Assembly: GCF_000014885.1 (NCBI RefSeq)
Contig: NC_011566.1
Span: forward strand, 5,206,501-5,270,500
Direction of reading: 5' to 3'
Source of the DNA: Shewanella piezotolerans WP3
GTDB lineage: Bacteria > Pseudomonadota > Gammaproteobacteria > Enterobacterales > Shewanellaceae
DNA length: 64,000 bases
Shown piece by piece: positions 51,355-61,472 of the stretch. Under the pieces are notes generated by a model. That model was not told the DNA's origin. It ran no database searches and saw only the letters and a list, made by a program, of their open reading frames with translations. The first letter of the stretch is position 1, and every line of letters starts with the position of its first letter. Both the position numbers and the translations under genes were made by a program.

Positions 51355-52398
51355 CTAAAATAGCTCACGATACTGCAGCCATAACTGCTGCTGCTCTTGT
51401 GTTAAAAAAGTCCACGCCAAAATACGGGTAATTTTGCTGCCTTGATGCATCTCAATCACCTTCACTTGATGGGCGTTGACTTTCTGAAGTAAAGCTTGAG
51501 CAGGTTTCAAATTTTCTTTTTTAGAGATTAAACTCGTGAACCAAAAACACTGGCTAGCATAGCTTCGGCTTTCGCTGATCATGTTGCTGAGAAACTGCCT
51601 TTCGCCGCCTTCACACCAAAGCTCGGCTTTCTGTCCACCAAAATTGAGTACTGCAGTCTCTATATTTGCCGTTTTCTTGGTTGCTTTGCTTCCCGATTTA
51701 GCAGCACGATTAGCCGCCAAATTAGTTAACTTTCGTGCCGTGCCAGCACTGGCTTCAGCAAGAGACGCATGAAAGGGGGGATTACATAAAGTAACATCGA
51801 AACGATCGTCTTTGTTGATAATCCCGTTGAATACATGCTGCGTATTACCTTGTAATCGGCAACTAAATTTACCACTTATCCCTGGGTTTTTAGCAAAGAT
51901 CTGCTGCGCATTTTCAAGTGAGGCTGGGTCAACATCACTACCGACAAACTGCCAGCCGTAAGATTGGACTCCAAGCAGCGGGTAGATGACATTTGCGCCT
52001 GTGCCTATATCTAATACAGTAATTTTGTCGCCTTTGGGGATCTTATTTTTAGATGACTTTTTTACCGCAAGTAGATCTGCAATATGATGAATATAGTCAG
52101 CACGCCCCGGGATCGGTGGGCATAAAAACCCTTCAGGTATATCCCAGTTATCCACCCCGTAATGGTGCTTGAGCAACGCAGCATTAAGCGCTTTTACTGC
52201 TTTAGGAGAGGCGAAATCTATCGACAAATTACCAAAATCGTTACGGCTAACAAACGGTTTAAGCTCATTAAAACTGCTAATAAGCGCTTCAAAATCATAA
52301 CCTGCATTGTGAAGGTTACGCGGGTGCATCCCCTTATTGAGTTTTGGGGTCGCTTTTGTTGAAGCGATTGGAGTCAGCTTGCTATCTGTTTTATTCAT
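51355..52398 (-). CDS. rlmF: 23S rRNA adenine-1618 N6-methyltransferase RlmF
   Basis: 347 residues. SAM motif VLDIGTGANVIYPLLG and catalytic motif NPPFHAS, preceded by the family-typical MHPRNLHNAGYDFEAL. Methylates A1618 of 23S rRNA. It is a little longer than E. coli RlmF because of an N-terminal extension and a Lys/Ala-rich insert (ANRAAKSGSKATKKTAN). Confidence 0.95.
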   Translation of the reverse strand: MNKTDSKLTPIASTKATPKLNKGMHPRNLHNAGYDFEALISSFNELKPFVSRNDFGNLSIDFASPKAVKALNAALLKHHYGVDNWDIPEGFLCPPIPGRADYIHHIADLLAVKKSSKNKIPKGDKITVLDIGTGANVIYPLLGVQSYGWQFVGSDVDPASLENAQQIFAKNPGISGKFSCRLQGNTQHVFNGIINKDDRFDVTLCNPPFHASLAEASAGTARKLTNLAANRAAKSGSKATKKTANIETAVLNFGGQKAELWCEGGERQFLSNMISESRSYASQCFWFTSLISKKENLKPAQALLQKVNAHQVKVIEMHQGSKITRILAWTFLTQEQQQLWLQYRELF

Positions 52399-52436
52399 GT
52401 TTACTCAGCGCCGTACAGTTAAGCTGGACAGCGAAA

Positions 52437-52838
52437 TTAATCGTAAAGATACTTGGTAAACAGCAGGTTCACTACCAATTCTTTACCGGTTTCTTGCTCT
52501 AAAAGGCGATTGACCATTTTGTAGCATTCACGCCTAATCTCCTCTTTGCCTGTTAGTGATTTCACCTTGTCTTCGGTTTGATTGCCTAAGATCTCCACGA
52601 TTGCAGCACGCAGCAAAGGATCATGCCTTTCTAAGCTAACCAAGTCTTCTGGCTTTTTAACCATTAGCTCGACACTGATCCTGACATAACCAAGCTTGTT
52701 TCGGTTCGATATATAGTTAGTAACGATTTCAGGCTCGAATCCGTAATAGGCGTACTCCTCTAGCGGCTTGTCGTCTGCTGCAAATAGGCTAAAGCTGCTA
52801 CTCAAGCCTAAGAGTAGTATCGCAATAAATATTCTCAT
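52437..52838 (-). CDS. FliL-like exported protein
   Basis: 133 residues with a signal peptide (FIAILLLGLSSSFSLFAA). The FliL-type core reads YGFEPEIVTNYISNRNKLGY and RHDPLLRAAIVEILGNQT, ending in LLFTKYLYD. It is a FliL paralogue outside any flagellar operon. Its role may be flagellar or a separate stator-like function. Confidence 0.82.
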   Translation of the reverse strand: MRIFIAILLLGLSSSFSLFAADDKPLEEYAYYGFEPEIVTNYISNRNKLGYVRISVELMVKKPEDLVSLERHDPLLRAAIVEILGNQTEDKVKSLTGKEEIRRECYKMVNRLLEQETGKELVVNLLFTKYLYD

Positions 52839-52989
52839 TTGGAAAATGACTCCGTCGTCAATATAAGATGAGATAGCTTCTCAATCAGTTTTCTTTTCAA
52901 GTAGTCCCATCAGTTCAACCAGCAACGGCTATCTGAGTCGGCATTGACATGCTAGACTGCTTCGGTTCTAGCATTGTACCGAGAATTAG

Positions 52990-53559
52990 ATGACTGTGAC
53001 TAGGTTAAGCTTTCCTTATGGTGAATCAATTAAGTGGATTTCACCAGACAAAATGACCAACTTGCCCTCACCACCTTTTAAAGACTGGCTATTAAGCAGC
53101 AGCAGCTTAACTAAAAAACTGAAAACACAATGCCAAGTGTTTGAAGTGAAAGTGCTTGGTGAAGATACATTATCACCGCTGACTGATGAGTACCCAACTC
53201 AGCAACAAGTCTGGATTAGGGAAGTATTACTGATACTTGATGGCATTCCTTGGATTTTTGCTAGAACGCTTATTCCCGGGCGCTTACTTGAAAAAAAACA
53301 GCAAGAATTTTTGGGGTTGGGTGTCAGACCATTAGGCGAATTACTCTATTCAAAGGATGAGTTTACTCCAGGAAAAATTGAAGTCGCACATTTTGAAGCT
53401 TGTAGCAAAATAGCGAAACTCGCAGAATCTTTAGATCAAGATGTCAGCAGTGAACTTTGGGGACGTCGACGTTACTTCGATCATGCTCAGGAGCAGCTTA
53501 TTGTCAGTGAGATATTCCTACCCGCAGCTCAGCAAGCCATAACTGCTCTTGGTAAATAG
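52990..53559 (+). CDS. ubiC: Chorismate pyruvate-lyase UbiC
   Basis: 189 residues. Family features: FPYGESIKWI at the start, QQVWIREVLLILDGIPWIFARTLIP with the conserved Arg, LGLGVRPLGELLY, and WGRRRYF near the end. It makes 4-hydroxybenzoate from chorismate, the first step of ubiquinone synthesis. It is divergent from the FliL-like gene. Confidence 0.93.
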   Translation: MTVTRLSFPYGESIKWISPDKMTNLPSPPFKDWLLSSSSLTKKLKTQCQVFEVKVLGEDTLSPLTDEYPTQQQVWIREVLLILDGIPWIFARTLIPGRLLEKKQQEFLGLGVRPLGELLYSKDEFTPGKIEVAHFEACSKIAKLAESLDQDVSSELWGRRRYFDHAQEQLIVSEIFLPAAQQAITALGK

Positions 53560-53573
53560 CCACATCCTATATT

Positions 53574-53607
53574 GGGCAGCCACTATCACTAACAATAGTG
53601 GCTGCCC
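53574..53607. terminator. Bidirectional terminator between ubiC and the M6 protease gene
   Basis: GGGCAGCCACTAT / ATAGTGGCTGCCC, a 13-bp stem with an 8-base loop and TTACTTTTT after it, between two convergent genes. Confidence 0.88.
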
Positions 53608-53614
53608 TTACTTT

Positions 53615-56422
53615 TTATCTTTGCTGACGCCGATAACCGGCAAACACGCATAAAAGCAATAATGACAATACTCCTAAACTCCCCCCACCAGAGCCTGAAC
53701 TGCTCTTTTGGGTGCTTGTCTCTGCAGCAGCAACATTTATCACTGCAGTCATAACACTGCTTTGACCTTGGTCATCTGTCACTGTGAGCGTCACAGTATA
53801 ACTTCCAGCAGTGTAAGTATGTGAAGGAGATACACCAGTGCTTGTTGCTCCATCGCCAAATTGCCATAGATAACTGAGTTCACCACTTCCACCTGACGAT
53901 GTATTGTTAAATGTTACCGATAAACCACTCGCAGTAAATGTAAATCCAGCATCAAGTACTGCATGCACAATAACTGTAGTGCTATTGGTGAATTCAGTAC
54001 CATTACCATCGGTAACAGTTAGAGTCACTAAATAGCTACCCGCATTGGCATATGTATAGCTGGGCGCAGCTAAAGTACTAGTAGCATTATTTACACCAAA
54101 ATCCCACGCGTATTGATAATTCCCATCCCCGCCACTGACATTGGCAGTAAAGCTAACCTGGCCTCCTTGCTGATTTTGAGAAATAGTTGCGCTAAGCTCT
54201 CCTGGTGCAACTGCATTGCCTGTATAGGTAAATTTCACCATTGCAGTGCTGCTATCTTCAGCTTGTGCCATCACTTCCATTGAAATACCAAGCTCTGTCA
54301 GTACCATTCCTGATTCAGGCTGCAACGGTGCCGAATAATCATTAGAATCTTCAAACAGCTTATGGCCTGACAAATGTTCATCTTCTATCGTTCCTGTGCT
54401 GTAAAAAGACTGATTAAACAAGCTAAATGCAGCATCGCGAACTTGCACTTCAGTATCTAAATTACCAATTAAGTTTTGGTCCGCATCCACCACACCAATT
54501 AAGCTGTAGCCTGCATGTTTGCTAACTTCGTTGCTGTTGTAATCTTCATTCTCAAACCATAGTAATACACCAGGGTCATAGCGCTGGCTAATTAGGCCCT
54601 TGTCCACCCCTTGTTGGCTACGTAGCTGCACGATGTAACGGCGATCTTTACCTGGACGAGTATCAGTGACACGTAAAAAACCCGCAAATACAGTGTCAGT
54701 AGTATTTTCAGCACCATTAAATAGCACCTGAGTCTGTGCTTGGTTAATGGTAATATCGTCAATAACAATACCGTAATCACCAACAGCCTGATCGGTCACG
54801 TAGTTGATCGATAGCTGCACGGTGCGGCCGGCATATGGGCTCAGGTCATATTCTAGCTCAACCCAACTCTCACTCCCTTCTGCCGCCGCGAGTTCGCTCG
54901 ATTTCCCCGTGATAATATTGCGAGCGGAGTTTTGCGAATTACTTGCTTTGGTGTAATTTCCTGCCAGAGCAGTGCCGTCAACCATCACCTGTGCATAGTC
55001 ATAATCAAGCTCAATATTCCAATGCGCTTTCATCAGTAATGTTAATGGTGTTACTGCTGGTAACTCGACATCAAATGACATTGCATGATTTATCATGTCC
55101 CCCTGATCTGAGTAGAACTGATAGTCGCCGCGGTAAGGCGGTGTGAATGCTAGAGGCATAGCTGGAACAGCCATTGAGATCTGGTTGACCTGCTGATGAT
55201 TAACCGCTTCAACTAACGCCACATCCAATCCGCTTGAATCTAGCGCACTGAGCTGTAGTTTTTGTTCTGAAACCCAATTACCTTGATACCGCTCTTGCAA
55301 ATACGAACGCGCATAGGGGCTAAACCCTGTAGGCTCAGTACCTCTTATCGCACCGCCCCAGCTACCAGAAGCCATCACAGACCATAAGCCCACAGGAGAG
55401 CCTTTGCCTTCACCACTAATATCGTATTCGTCTGGCAAGCCCAGATCATGTCCAAACTCATGTACGCATACACCCAATGCCGCATCTATGGGTTGAATAG
55501 TGTAGCTACTCAGCATCATGCTGCTACCAGGGATGGTATAAGGGTTAATAGATGAACGGTGGGACCAAATAGCATCGGCACCTAGCATGCCACCACCTGT
55601 TTCCTCACCGATACTGGAATGGAAAATCATCACATGATCGATTGCGCCATCTGGCTCATCAAAGTTGCCGTTGCCATTAATATCATAGGGATCTTCAATA
55701 TCGTAAGTTGCCAATTCGCTACTACTCATCTGCGCAACGGCTGCAGTTATAGCCTCTTTAACTAAATCAAGCGCGCCGATATCATTATCAGTACTGTCAT
55801 TACCGCCGTATGTCGCAGCGTTATTCGCGGCGCGATACCAGCCTTTTACATCGCCTGTAAAAAAGAAACTCCCACCTGATTCTGCCTGATAGTATTCATA
55901 GCCTGTCATCAATGTTTGCCCAGTTGGTCCAGCGTAACCGCTAGTCGAGAACAACAAATTTTTGTAATGCTCCGGGGGATAAGAGCTGTAATACATTGAG
56001 GTATCACTGCTGCTTAAACCGTTATCATTATGAGGAAGATCGGGGAAATCTACGAGTACTGCTAATACTTTAACCGTCTTATTAGTAATCGATTGCGCTT
56101 GTGGTGCGGCAAAGCTGACCAATTTATTAGTCTTTTTACCTTTTTTAGCGCGGGAAGCTTCAAACCTTGCTTCTTGAAGAGATATTCTTTTAGGCCCCTT
56201 AGAACGGGCAATAAAAGCTTCAACAGCCTGTTCTTTTTCAGCTTGCGATGCATTTGAAGCAACTTCGCCACGTTTGATCAACCAATAGAGCACTCGCTCT
56301 TTATCAACGATATTGGCATCTGCCGTTATGCTATTCAATGGTGCAGCTAAGGCGATATTCATGACAAAAAAACTACTAACAAGAAAGCTAATAATGACAC
56401 TGTTCCGGACTAAAACTTTCAT
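53615..56422 (-). CDS. Secreted M6-family metalloprotease with PKD domains and GlyGly-CTERM
   Basis: 935 residues from the ATG at 56422 (GGAG upstream); the open frame extends 36 codons more. Signal peptide VIISFLVSSFFVMNIALA, then an immune-inhibitor-A-like catalytic domain with zinc motif HEFGHDLGLPDEYD near residue 320. Two PKD domains follow at about 744-825 and 826-905. The last 30 residues (GSGGGSLGVLSLLLL and a basic YRRQQR end) form a GlyGly-CTERM sorting signal cut by rhombosortase. It is probably a surface or secreted protease. Confidence 0.92.
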   Translation of the reverse strand: MKVLVRNSVIISFLVSSFFVMNIALAAPLNSITADANIVDKERVLYWLIKRGEVASNASQAEKEQAVEAFIARSKGPKRISLQEARFEASRAKKGKKTNKLVSFAAPQAQSITNKTVKVLAVLVDFPDLPHNDNGLSSSDTSMYYSSYPPEHYKNLLFSTSGYAGPTGQTLMTGYEYYQAESGGSFFFTGDVKGWYRAANNAATYGGNDSTDNDIGALDLVKEAITAAVAQMSSSELATYDIEDPYDINGNGNFDEPDGAIDHVMIFHSSIGEETGGGMLGADAIWSHRSSINPYTIPGSSMMLSSYTIQPIDAALGVCVHEFGHDLGLPDEYDISGEGKGSPVGLWSVMASGSWGGAIRGTEPTGFSPYARSYLQERYQGNWVSEQKLQLSALDSSGLDVALVEAVNHQQVNQISMAVPAMPLAFTPPYRGDYQFYSDQGDMINHAMSFDVELPAVTPLTLLMKAHWNIELDYDYAQVMVDGTALAGNYTKASNSQNSARNIITGKSSELAAAEGSESWVELEYDLSPYAGRTVQLSINYVTDQAVGDYGIVIDDITINQAQTQVLFNGAENTTDTVFAGFLRVTDTRPGKDRRYIVQLRSQQGVDKGLISQRYDPGVLLWFENEDYNSNEVSKHAGYSLIGVVDADQNLIGNLDTEVQVRDAAFSLFNQSFYSTGTIEDEHLSGHKLFEDSNDYSAPLQPESGMVLTELGISMEVMAQAEDSSTAMVKFTYTGNAVAPGELSATISQNQQGGQVSFTANVSGGDGNYQYAWDFGVNNATSTLAAPSYTYANAGSYLVTLTVTDGNGTEFTNSTTVIVHAVLDAGFTFTASGLSVTFNNTSSGGSGELSYLWQFGDGATSTGVSPSHTYTAGSYTVTLTVTDDQGQSSVMTAVINVAAAETSTQKSSSGSGGGSLGVLSLLLLCVFAGYRRQQR

Positions 56423-56705
56423 GCTACCTACTCCATCTGTTGCTATTTCCAACTGCCTGTAAAGCTCAATAAAGATAAAATTTAACTTTCTATCAATAAT
56501 CAGACCGCATTGTTGCGAAATAGTTTTCAACTTTATTTATCTATTTATCCCGATAACATGCTAGAAAAGGGCTGCAGTATAGAATTGCCGCCCAAATCAA
56601 AGCTGAAAATAGTTAATGACTTGCTATACGCTTGATCTGCGCAAACAGATTATCTTTAGTAAGAGATAAGCCGCAATTACGACAGTTAACCTAGCGGCAA
56701 TCACC
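56423..56705 (-). other. Intergenic region between GH63 and protease genes
   Basis: No gene. It holds the likely protease promoter; no distinct terminator for the GH63 gene was seen. Confidence 0.3.
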
Positions 56706-58889
56706 TTATAATGAGCTATCAACTCGATACTCTTCAGATTGCTTTAACCAAGTGTCGTAGATCAAAAGCAGTACCGACGCAGACCAACTAAAGTTAGTGC
56801 AATGTAAGCCTTTCCCCGTAAGTGGATGATAGTTTTCTCTAATAGCGCTTTGACCAATGATACCCTCTCCCTCAATCACTAGTTGCAATGCTAATGATTG
56901 TGCCTGTTCATGATAGCCATAGCGTGCAATACCTTGTAAACCAAATAATGCTTGGTCTAGCCATACCGGACCTCGCCAGTATTGCGCAGCGGCAAAACTG
57001 GGGCTATCAACACTCACTGTTGGAAATGGAATTTTGCTGCCGAACTCATCTGCAGTTAGGTGTCGCTCAACCATGATTTTAGCTTGCGCTTTAGAGGCTA
57101 CACCAGCCCATAAGGGCAACCATCCTTCGACACCTTTACCCTTGTCGATCATCAGCTCGCTGCCTGTCGCACTATAACGGATATCATAGAAGAAGCCTGA
57201 CTCAGGATCATACATCTGCATTTGGATCTGCTTAGCGAGGCGCTCAGCCTCAACATCCCACTTTTGGGCATCAGCATTAAGCTCAAGTACTTCAGCCATC
57301 TGTTGTAAAAAGCGCTTTTCTGCATACAGATATGCATTCAGGTCAACAGACTCTTGCGACACTGAGTACCCCACTAACTCTCCACCTTGGTAGTTTTGCC
57401 AAACCTGTAGACTAGCATCCGCATCAAATCTCGGCGCATTATCCATGCCAGACTCCCACGCAGCAGCCTCGATAATAGCTTCAACATTTAGCGAGCCGTC
57501 TTCACTAATGTGAGCGGGGTGAAGATTAGCACCATACTCAGCTAAACCATTGTCATTATTATCACGATTGCGATACCACCATTGATGGTAAGCAACCAAT
57601 TTTGGGTACATAGTTTTAATGAATTCAATATCATTATCTTGTTGGAAGATCTGCCATACCGCCCAGGCAGCTAATGGAGGCTTGCCATTGCGTTCGTTCC
57701 AATTACCGCCTTCGCCACCTCGCTGTGAATCTTTATTATAGAAAATGGCATCCGGAAGGTTGCCAGCATCTTGAGGTCGCACTTCATCTTGTTCGGTAAA
57801 TTGATAATCAAACATCGCCAGTACGTTCGATTTGGCCAGTTCTGGCTCAAATCTAGCGACTGCAACGGCTTGCTTCCAGGTGTCCCACGCCCATACGCCG
57901 TTAAACCACTTATAGGTGATTGAGGGAGTTATGCCATCATGCAGCAATGCACCAGCTGGACTGCGCCAATTATGTATGATGGTTTGCATGCTCTTAACTG
58001 CAAGTTGACGAGCGATTTTATCGCCACCATCAATAAGCTTATCCATTCTGCTCTGCCAACGACGCTTATTGTCCGCAAGCTGTTGTTCAATCAAGTTCCA
58101 ATCTGGCTCACCATGAGCTTTTGCCTCTTGGGCAGTATGAAAGTAACGTTGTGCACTTTTAAATAGGTGAGATTTTTTGGCCGCTATAGTTACCGGTTCT
58201 GCGATAGCCAGGTATCCTGATTGAGCATTAATTCTTATCGACATGTCACGGTCAAACCACAATTGATACTGCGCATCAGCCAACTGCATACGCCAGGTTT
58301 GCATCACAGGCTTGAAATGCCAATTCACTTGATTATCAGTTGATTCAACCTCAGCTATAAGTGATTGCTGTGGCTGTTCTGGGTGGCTAGCAAAGGGCTG
58401 ACCTCGCCAGACTAGCTGCCACTGTTGCTCGCGATTTGAAAGGTTGGTCAGCTCAGTCATCACTGTGGCGGTGCGATTGTCGCTATAACTGAGCCTTAAA
58501 CTGACTTTTTTATCAGACCAAATATAGGTTTGCACTAACCCATCAGGCTGGCTGTGAATATCGACACTCGCCGCACTATCAAATGAAATAAACTCATCAG
58601 TGGTCACATTGATGAGTTGTAAGCGCTGCAGGCTATCACTAAGGTGCAAACTATACTCTTGAGCAATGAATAGAGGTCCGGTGAAGCTGCCGTAATATTC
58701 AGCATTGTTAGGTAGATGAAAGCCATGCCAAGCACCTTGATCAACATAGACAGAACCAATACTGAGATTTTTTTTATTATCTCTTTGCTCCATCGAAGTT
58801 GGCACACCTTGATAGGGCAGCAAATTTTGATAATCAGTAGAATCGATTGAAGTCAGACTAACAGCACAAAGAAACAGACAAGTAAGCAT
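56706..58889 (-). CDS. GH63-family alpha-glucosidase (YgjK-like)
   Basis: 727 residues with a short N-terminal signal-like segment (LTCLFLCAVSLTSI). The order matches E. coli YgjK: GAWHGFHLPNN, WAWDTWKQAVAVA, RPQDAGNLPDAIFYN, GGEGGNWNERNGKPPLAAW, AAWESGMDNAPRFD with the likely catalytic Asp, and IRENYHPLTGKG with the likely catalytic Glu. It should hydrolyse alpha-glucosidic bonds outside the cytoplasm. It stands alone; the natural substrate is unknown. Confidence 0.92.
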   Translation of the reverse strand: MLTCLFLCAVSLTSIDSTDYQNLLPYQGVPTSMEQRDNKKNLSIGSVYVDQGAWHGFHLPNNAEYYGSFTGPLFIAQEYSLHLSDSLQRLQLINVTTDEFISFDSAASVDIHSQPDGLVQTYIWSDKKVSLRLSYSDNRTATVMTELTNLSNREQQWQLVWRGQPFASHPEQPQQSLIAEVESTDNQVNWHFKPVMQTWRMQLADAQYQLWFDRDMSIRINAQSGYLAIAEPVTIAAKKSHLFKSAQRYFHTAQEAKAHGEPDWNLIEQQLADNKRRWQSRMDKLIDGGDKIARQLAVKSMQTIIHNWRSPAGALLHDGITPSITYKWFNGVWAWDTWKQAVAVARFEPELAKSNVLAMFDYQFTEQDEVRPQDAGNLPDAIFYNKDSQRGGEGGNWNERNGKPPLAAWAVWQIFQQDNDIEFIKTMYPKLVAYHQWWYRNRDNNDNGLAEYGANLHPAHISEDGSLNVEAIIEAAAWESGMDNAPRFDADASLQVWQNYQGGELVGYSVSQESVDLNAYLYAEKRFLQQMAEVLELNADAQKWDVEAERLAKQIQMQMYDPESGFFYDIRYSATGSELMIDKGKGVEGWLPLWAGVASKAQAKIMVERHLTADEFGSKIPFPTVSVDSPSFAAAQYWRGPVWLDQALFGLQGIARYGYHEQAQSLALQLVIEGEGIIGQSAIRENYHPLTGKGLHCTNFSWSASVLLLIYDTWLKQSEEYRVDSSL

Positions 58890-59025
58890 AATTATTGTTA
58901 TTTTTGAATATTATATTCAGAGTATTACAGTCTAATAATTGTTCTGCAACATTTGTATCTTTGGTAAGCTTGATAGAAAGTGATTGAAATGGCCTATGAC
59001 CGCATCAATCACTTAGGTTTAGCCG

Positions 59026-59616
59026 TTACAGTGCTTTCATATAACTTGCCACGCCGTCTAGGAACATCTGCACCGAGATCATCACCAGCACCATCCCCAT
59101 TAAGCGCTCTACTGCAGTGAGCCCTTTCTCACCTAATACTTTAGTAAAGACTTTATAAAACAGTAAAATAATAGCGCTTAATCCCCATGCTGCAAGCAGA
59201 GCAACTGTCCAGTCCATCATACGACTACCGTCGGTATGAGCCAGTAAAATAAGCGCAGCAAGTACCGACGGCCCCGCCATTAATGGGATCGCCATGGGAA
59301 CAATAAAAGGCTCTTCCCCAGCCGCTAGACCAACAACACCACCAGGTTGTGGGAAAATCATCCGTATCGCGATTAAAAACAGGATAATACCGCCTGCAAT
59401 ACTCACAGATTCAGAACGCAAATTGAGAAAATTTAGAATCGCTTCTCCTGCAAACAGAAACAACAGCATGATGACTAGGGCAAATAGCAGTTCGCGGATC
59501 AAAACCCGACGACGTTTTTTAGGTTCTATATGGCGTAATATGGAGGCAAATATCGGCAAGTTGCCTAATGGGTCCATGATTAGAAACAGCATAACGGCTG
59601 CAGAGAAAGTATCCAT
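59026..59616 (-). CDS. MarC-family membrane protein (YhgN-like)
   Basis: 196 residues with six hydrophobic segments. MDPLGNLPIFASILRHIEPKKRRRV and PLMAGPSVLAALI are typical of MarC. Function in this family is not settled; the old drug-resistance label has not held up. Confidence 0.92.
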   Translation of the reverse strand: MDTFSAAVMLFLIMDPLGNLPIFASILRHIEPKKRRRVLIRELLFALVIMLLFLFAGEAILNFLNLRSESVSIAGGIILFLIAIRMIFPQPGGVVGLAAGEEPFIVPMAIPLMAGPSVLAALILLAHTDGSRMMDWTVALLAAWGLSAIILLFYKVFTKVLGEKGLTAVERLMGMVLVMISVQMFLDGVASYMKAL

Positions 59617-59846
59617 AGATTAAAGGACGCCTAGTTACTGAATTAGGAGAGTAGTCTATTATGTTTTACGACAAAGCTAACAAAAAGTTATAAAATATTT
59701 GCACTTGCTGCGGATCCACTCACAATTAACATGAATTTCTCATCGAGAATATATCAATGTAAATTCAACTTATCGCTCTGCCAATTAACCTTAACACTGG
59801 TATACTATGGCGCTTTTTCGCTCTCGCGGTTTGAAATGGAATCTCC

Positions 59847-61391
59847 ATGCTGTATCTCTTAGCTAGCTGTATCGCACTACTATTAGGGCCCTTATTTTAC
59901 CGATTTTTTTCATCGGGAACTGGGTTACAAAAAGGCCTAGACGGATTTATATTCGTTTCTTTGGGTGGATTAGTGCTGATCCATATTTTACCTGAGCTGC
60001 TCGAGCACGGTGGTTTTCTTGCAATTGTATTTGTGGTCATTGGGATCTGGGGCCCCACCCTAAGTGAGCGCTTATTTCATCGCTATTCAGAAGTTACCCA
60101 CAATCTAACCCTTATTCTTGGCATTGGGGGCTTACTGCTACACACCATTACTGATGGTGGAGCAATGATTTTAGCCCAACAAGATGGAAACTCACCATTA
60201 CTTGCACTAGGCATTATCTTGCACCGATTACCCGTCGGCGTCGCTATCTGGTGGTTATTGAAGCCACAAGTCGGCAGCCGCTGGGCTATGATCGTTTTAG
60301 CTGGAATGATGTTATTAACCGGAGTCGGTTATTTTGCTGGCGAGCAACTGCTTTCTCACTTAAGTCTTGAAAATACCGTTTATTTACAAGCCTTTGTTAC
60401 TGGTTCAATCTTACATGTTGTATTGCATCAGCCCCATGGACAGCCCAATACTGATACGCAAGGTAAGTTTGAATATCAAGCAGGGATCGGCAGCTTACTC
60501 GGTATAGGTTTATTATTTTTACTGTTAATGATGGACTCTGGCGGCCATGATCATCACCACAGTCATAGCCATTCAACTGAACACCTATTAGATTGGATGC
60601 TGACCATTGCGCCAATCTTGTTGCTCAGCTATGCCGTTGCGAGCCTTCGATTTCACTTTGGTTTGTCGCCTAAAAATGAGTCGCTTGGCCAACGCTGGCT
60701 GCAGCGATTATTAGGTCCGGAAGCCATCATCATTACAGGCCTGTTGCTCGGACCTATTTTTGCAATGTTCCAAGCCGTTGCCGTGCTATTGATAGGCGCA
60801 CTACTGACTATGAGTAAAGTAGAGCCAACCGACCCACATGACTCAGTGCCCAACTCAGCGATACGTTTTGGCTTTGCTCATCTCGTCGACCGTAGCGCGC
60901 CTTGGATTGTATTAAGCCTCATTTTAGCGAATCTAATTGGTCACCCTGCTGTGCCCTTATCTAGCCCTATCGTTCAAGTTGCAGTGTTGCTTTTAGTCTT
61001 TTTACCTATGCGCTTTTGCAACCTTGGCGCTGCCGTGCTTTCACTCTCACTAGCCTATAGCGGCTGGACAACAACAGCTGTAATGCTGCCTTTGATTGCA
61101 GCTCCCATTATCAATTTTGCGCAGTTAAAACTTATGAACTGGCCACAAAGAGCGGTACTTTTATTGCTGCTATTGGCACTCTTAGCTGTTATCGAGTGGA
61201 TTCATCCCCAATGGCAAGCACTTGGGCACTTACCCAACCTGCTTAACACGGCAAGCCTTTGGGTTGTTGCCATTCTGTTTGCTGCCAGCCTACTGCGCCT
61301 AGGACCACGCAAGTTCATGAGCCGCTTAATGCTACACAAAGCCAAACCACATGCTCATAAACACTCTCATGATCATGGGCATCACCATTAA
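59847..61391 (+). CDS. His-rich multi-spanning protein: ZIP-like half plus permease-like half
   Basis: 514 residues with about 14 hydrophobic segments. The first ~210 resemble ZIP metal transporters (HILPELLEHGG, LLLHTITDGGAMI, ILHRLPVGVAIWW). A His-rich loop (GGHDHHHSHSHSTEH) follows near residue 232. The second half (LLGPEAIIITGLLLGPIFAMF, MRFCNLGAAVLSLSLAYSG) recalls ArsP/DUF318-type permeases. The C-terminus is again His-rich (HAHKHSHDHGHHH). It is probably a divalent metal transporter; substrate and direction are unknown. Confidence 0.75.
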   Translation: MLYLLASCIALLLGPLFYRFFSSGTGLQKGLDGFIFVSLGGLVLIHILPELLEHGGFLAIVFVVIGIWGPTLSERLFHRYSEVTHNLTLILGIGGLLLHTITDGGAMILAQQDGNSPLLALGIILHRLPVGVAIWWLLKPQVGSRWAMIVLAGMMLLTGVGYFAGEQLLSHLSLENTVYLQAFVTGSILHVVLHQPHGQPNTDTQGKFEYQAGIGSLLGIGLLFLLLMMDSGGHDHHHSHSHSTEHLLDWMLTIAPILLLSYAVASLRFHFGLSPKNESLGQRWLQRLLGPEAIIITGLLLGPIFAMFQAVAVLLIGALLTMSKVEPTDPHDSVPNSAIRFGFAHLVDRSAPWIVLSLILANLIGHPAVPLSSPIVQVAVLLLVFLPMRFCNLGAAVLSLSLAYSGWTTTAVMLPLIAAPIINFAQLKLMNWPQRAVLLLLLLALLAVIEWIHPQWQALGHLPNLLNTASLWVVAILFAASLLRLGPRKFMSRLMLHKAKPHAHKHSHDHGHHH

Positions 61392-61472
61392 ATTATAAAT
61401 GGCTAATCGCTTAATAGCTTTTCCTACTAATGAGTATTAGTCTGTATTTATCACTTTATCTGAAGTTGGCTT

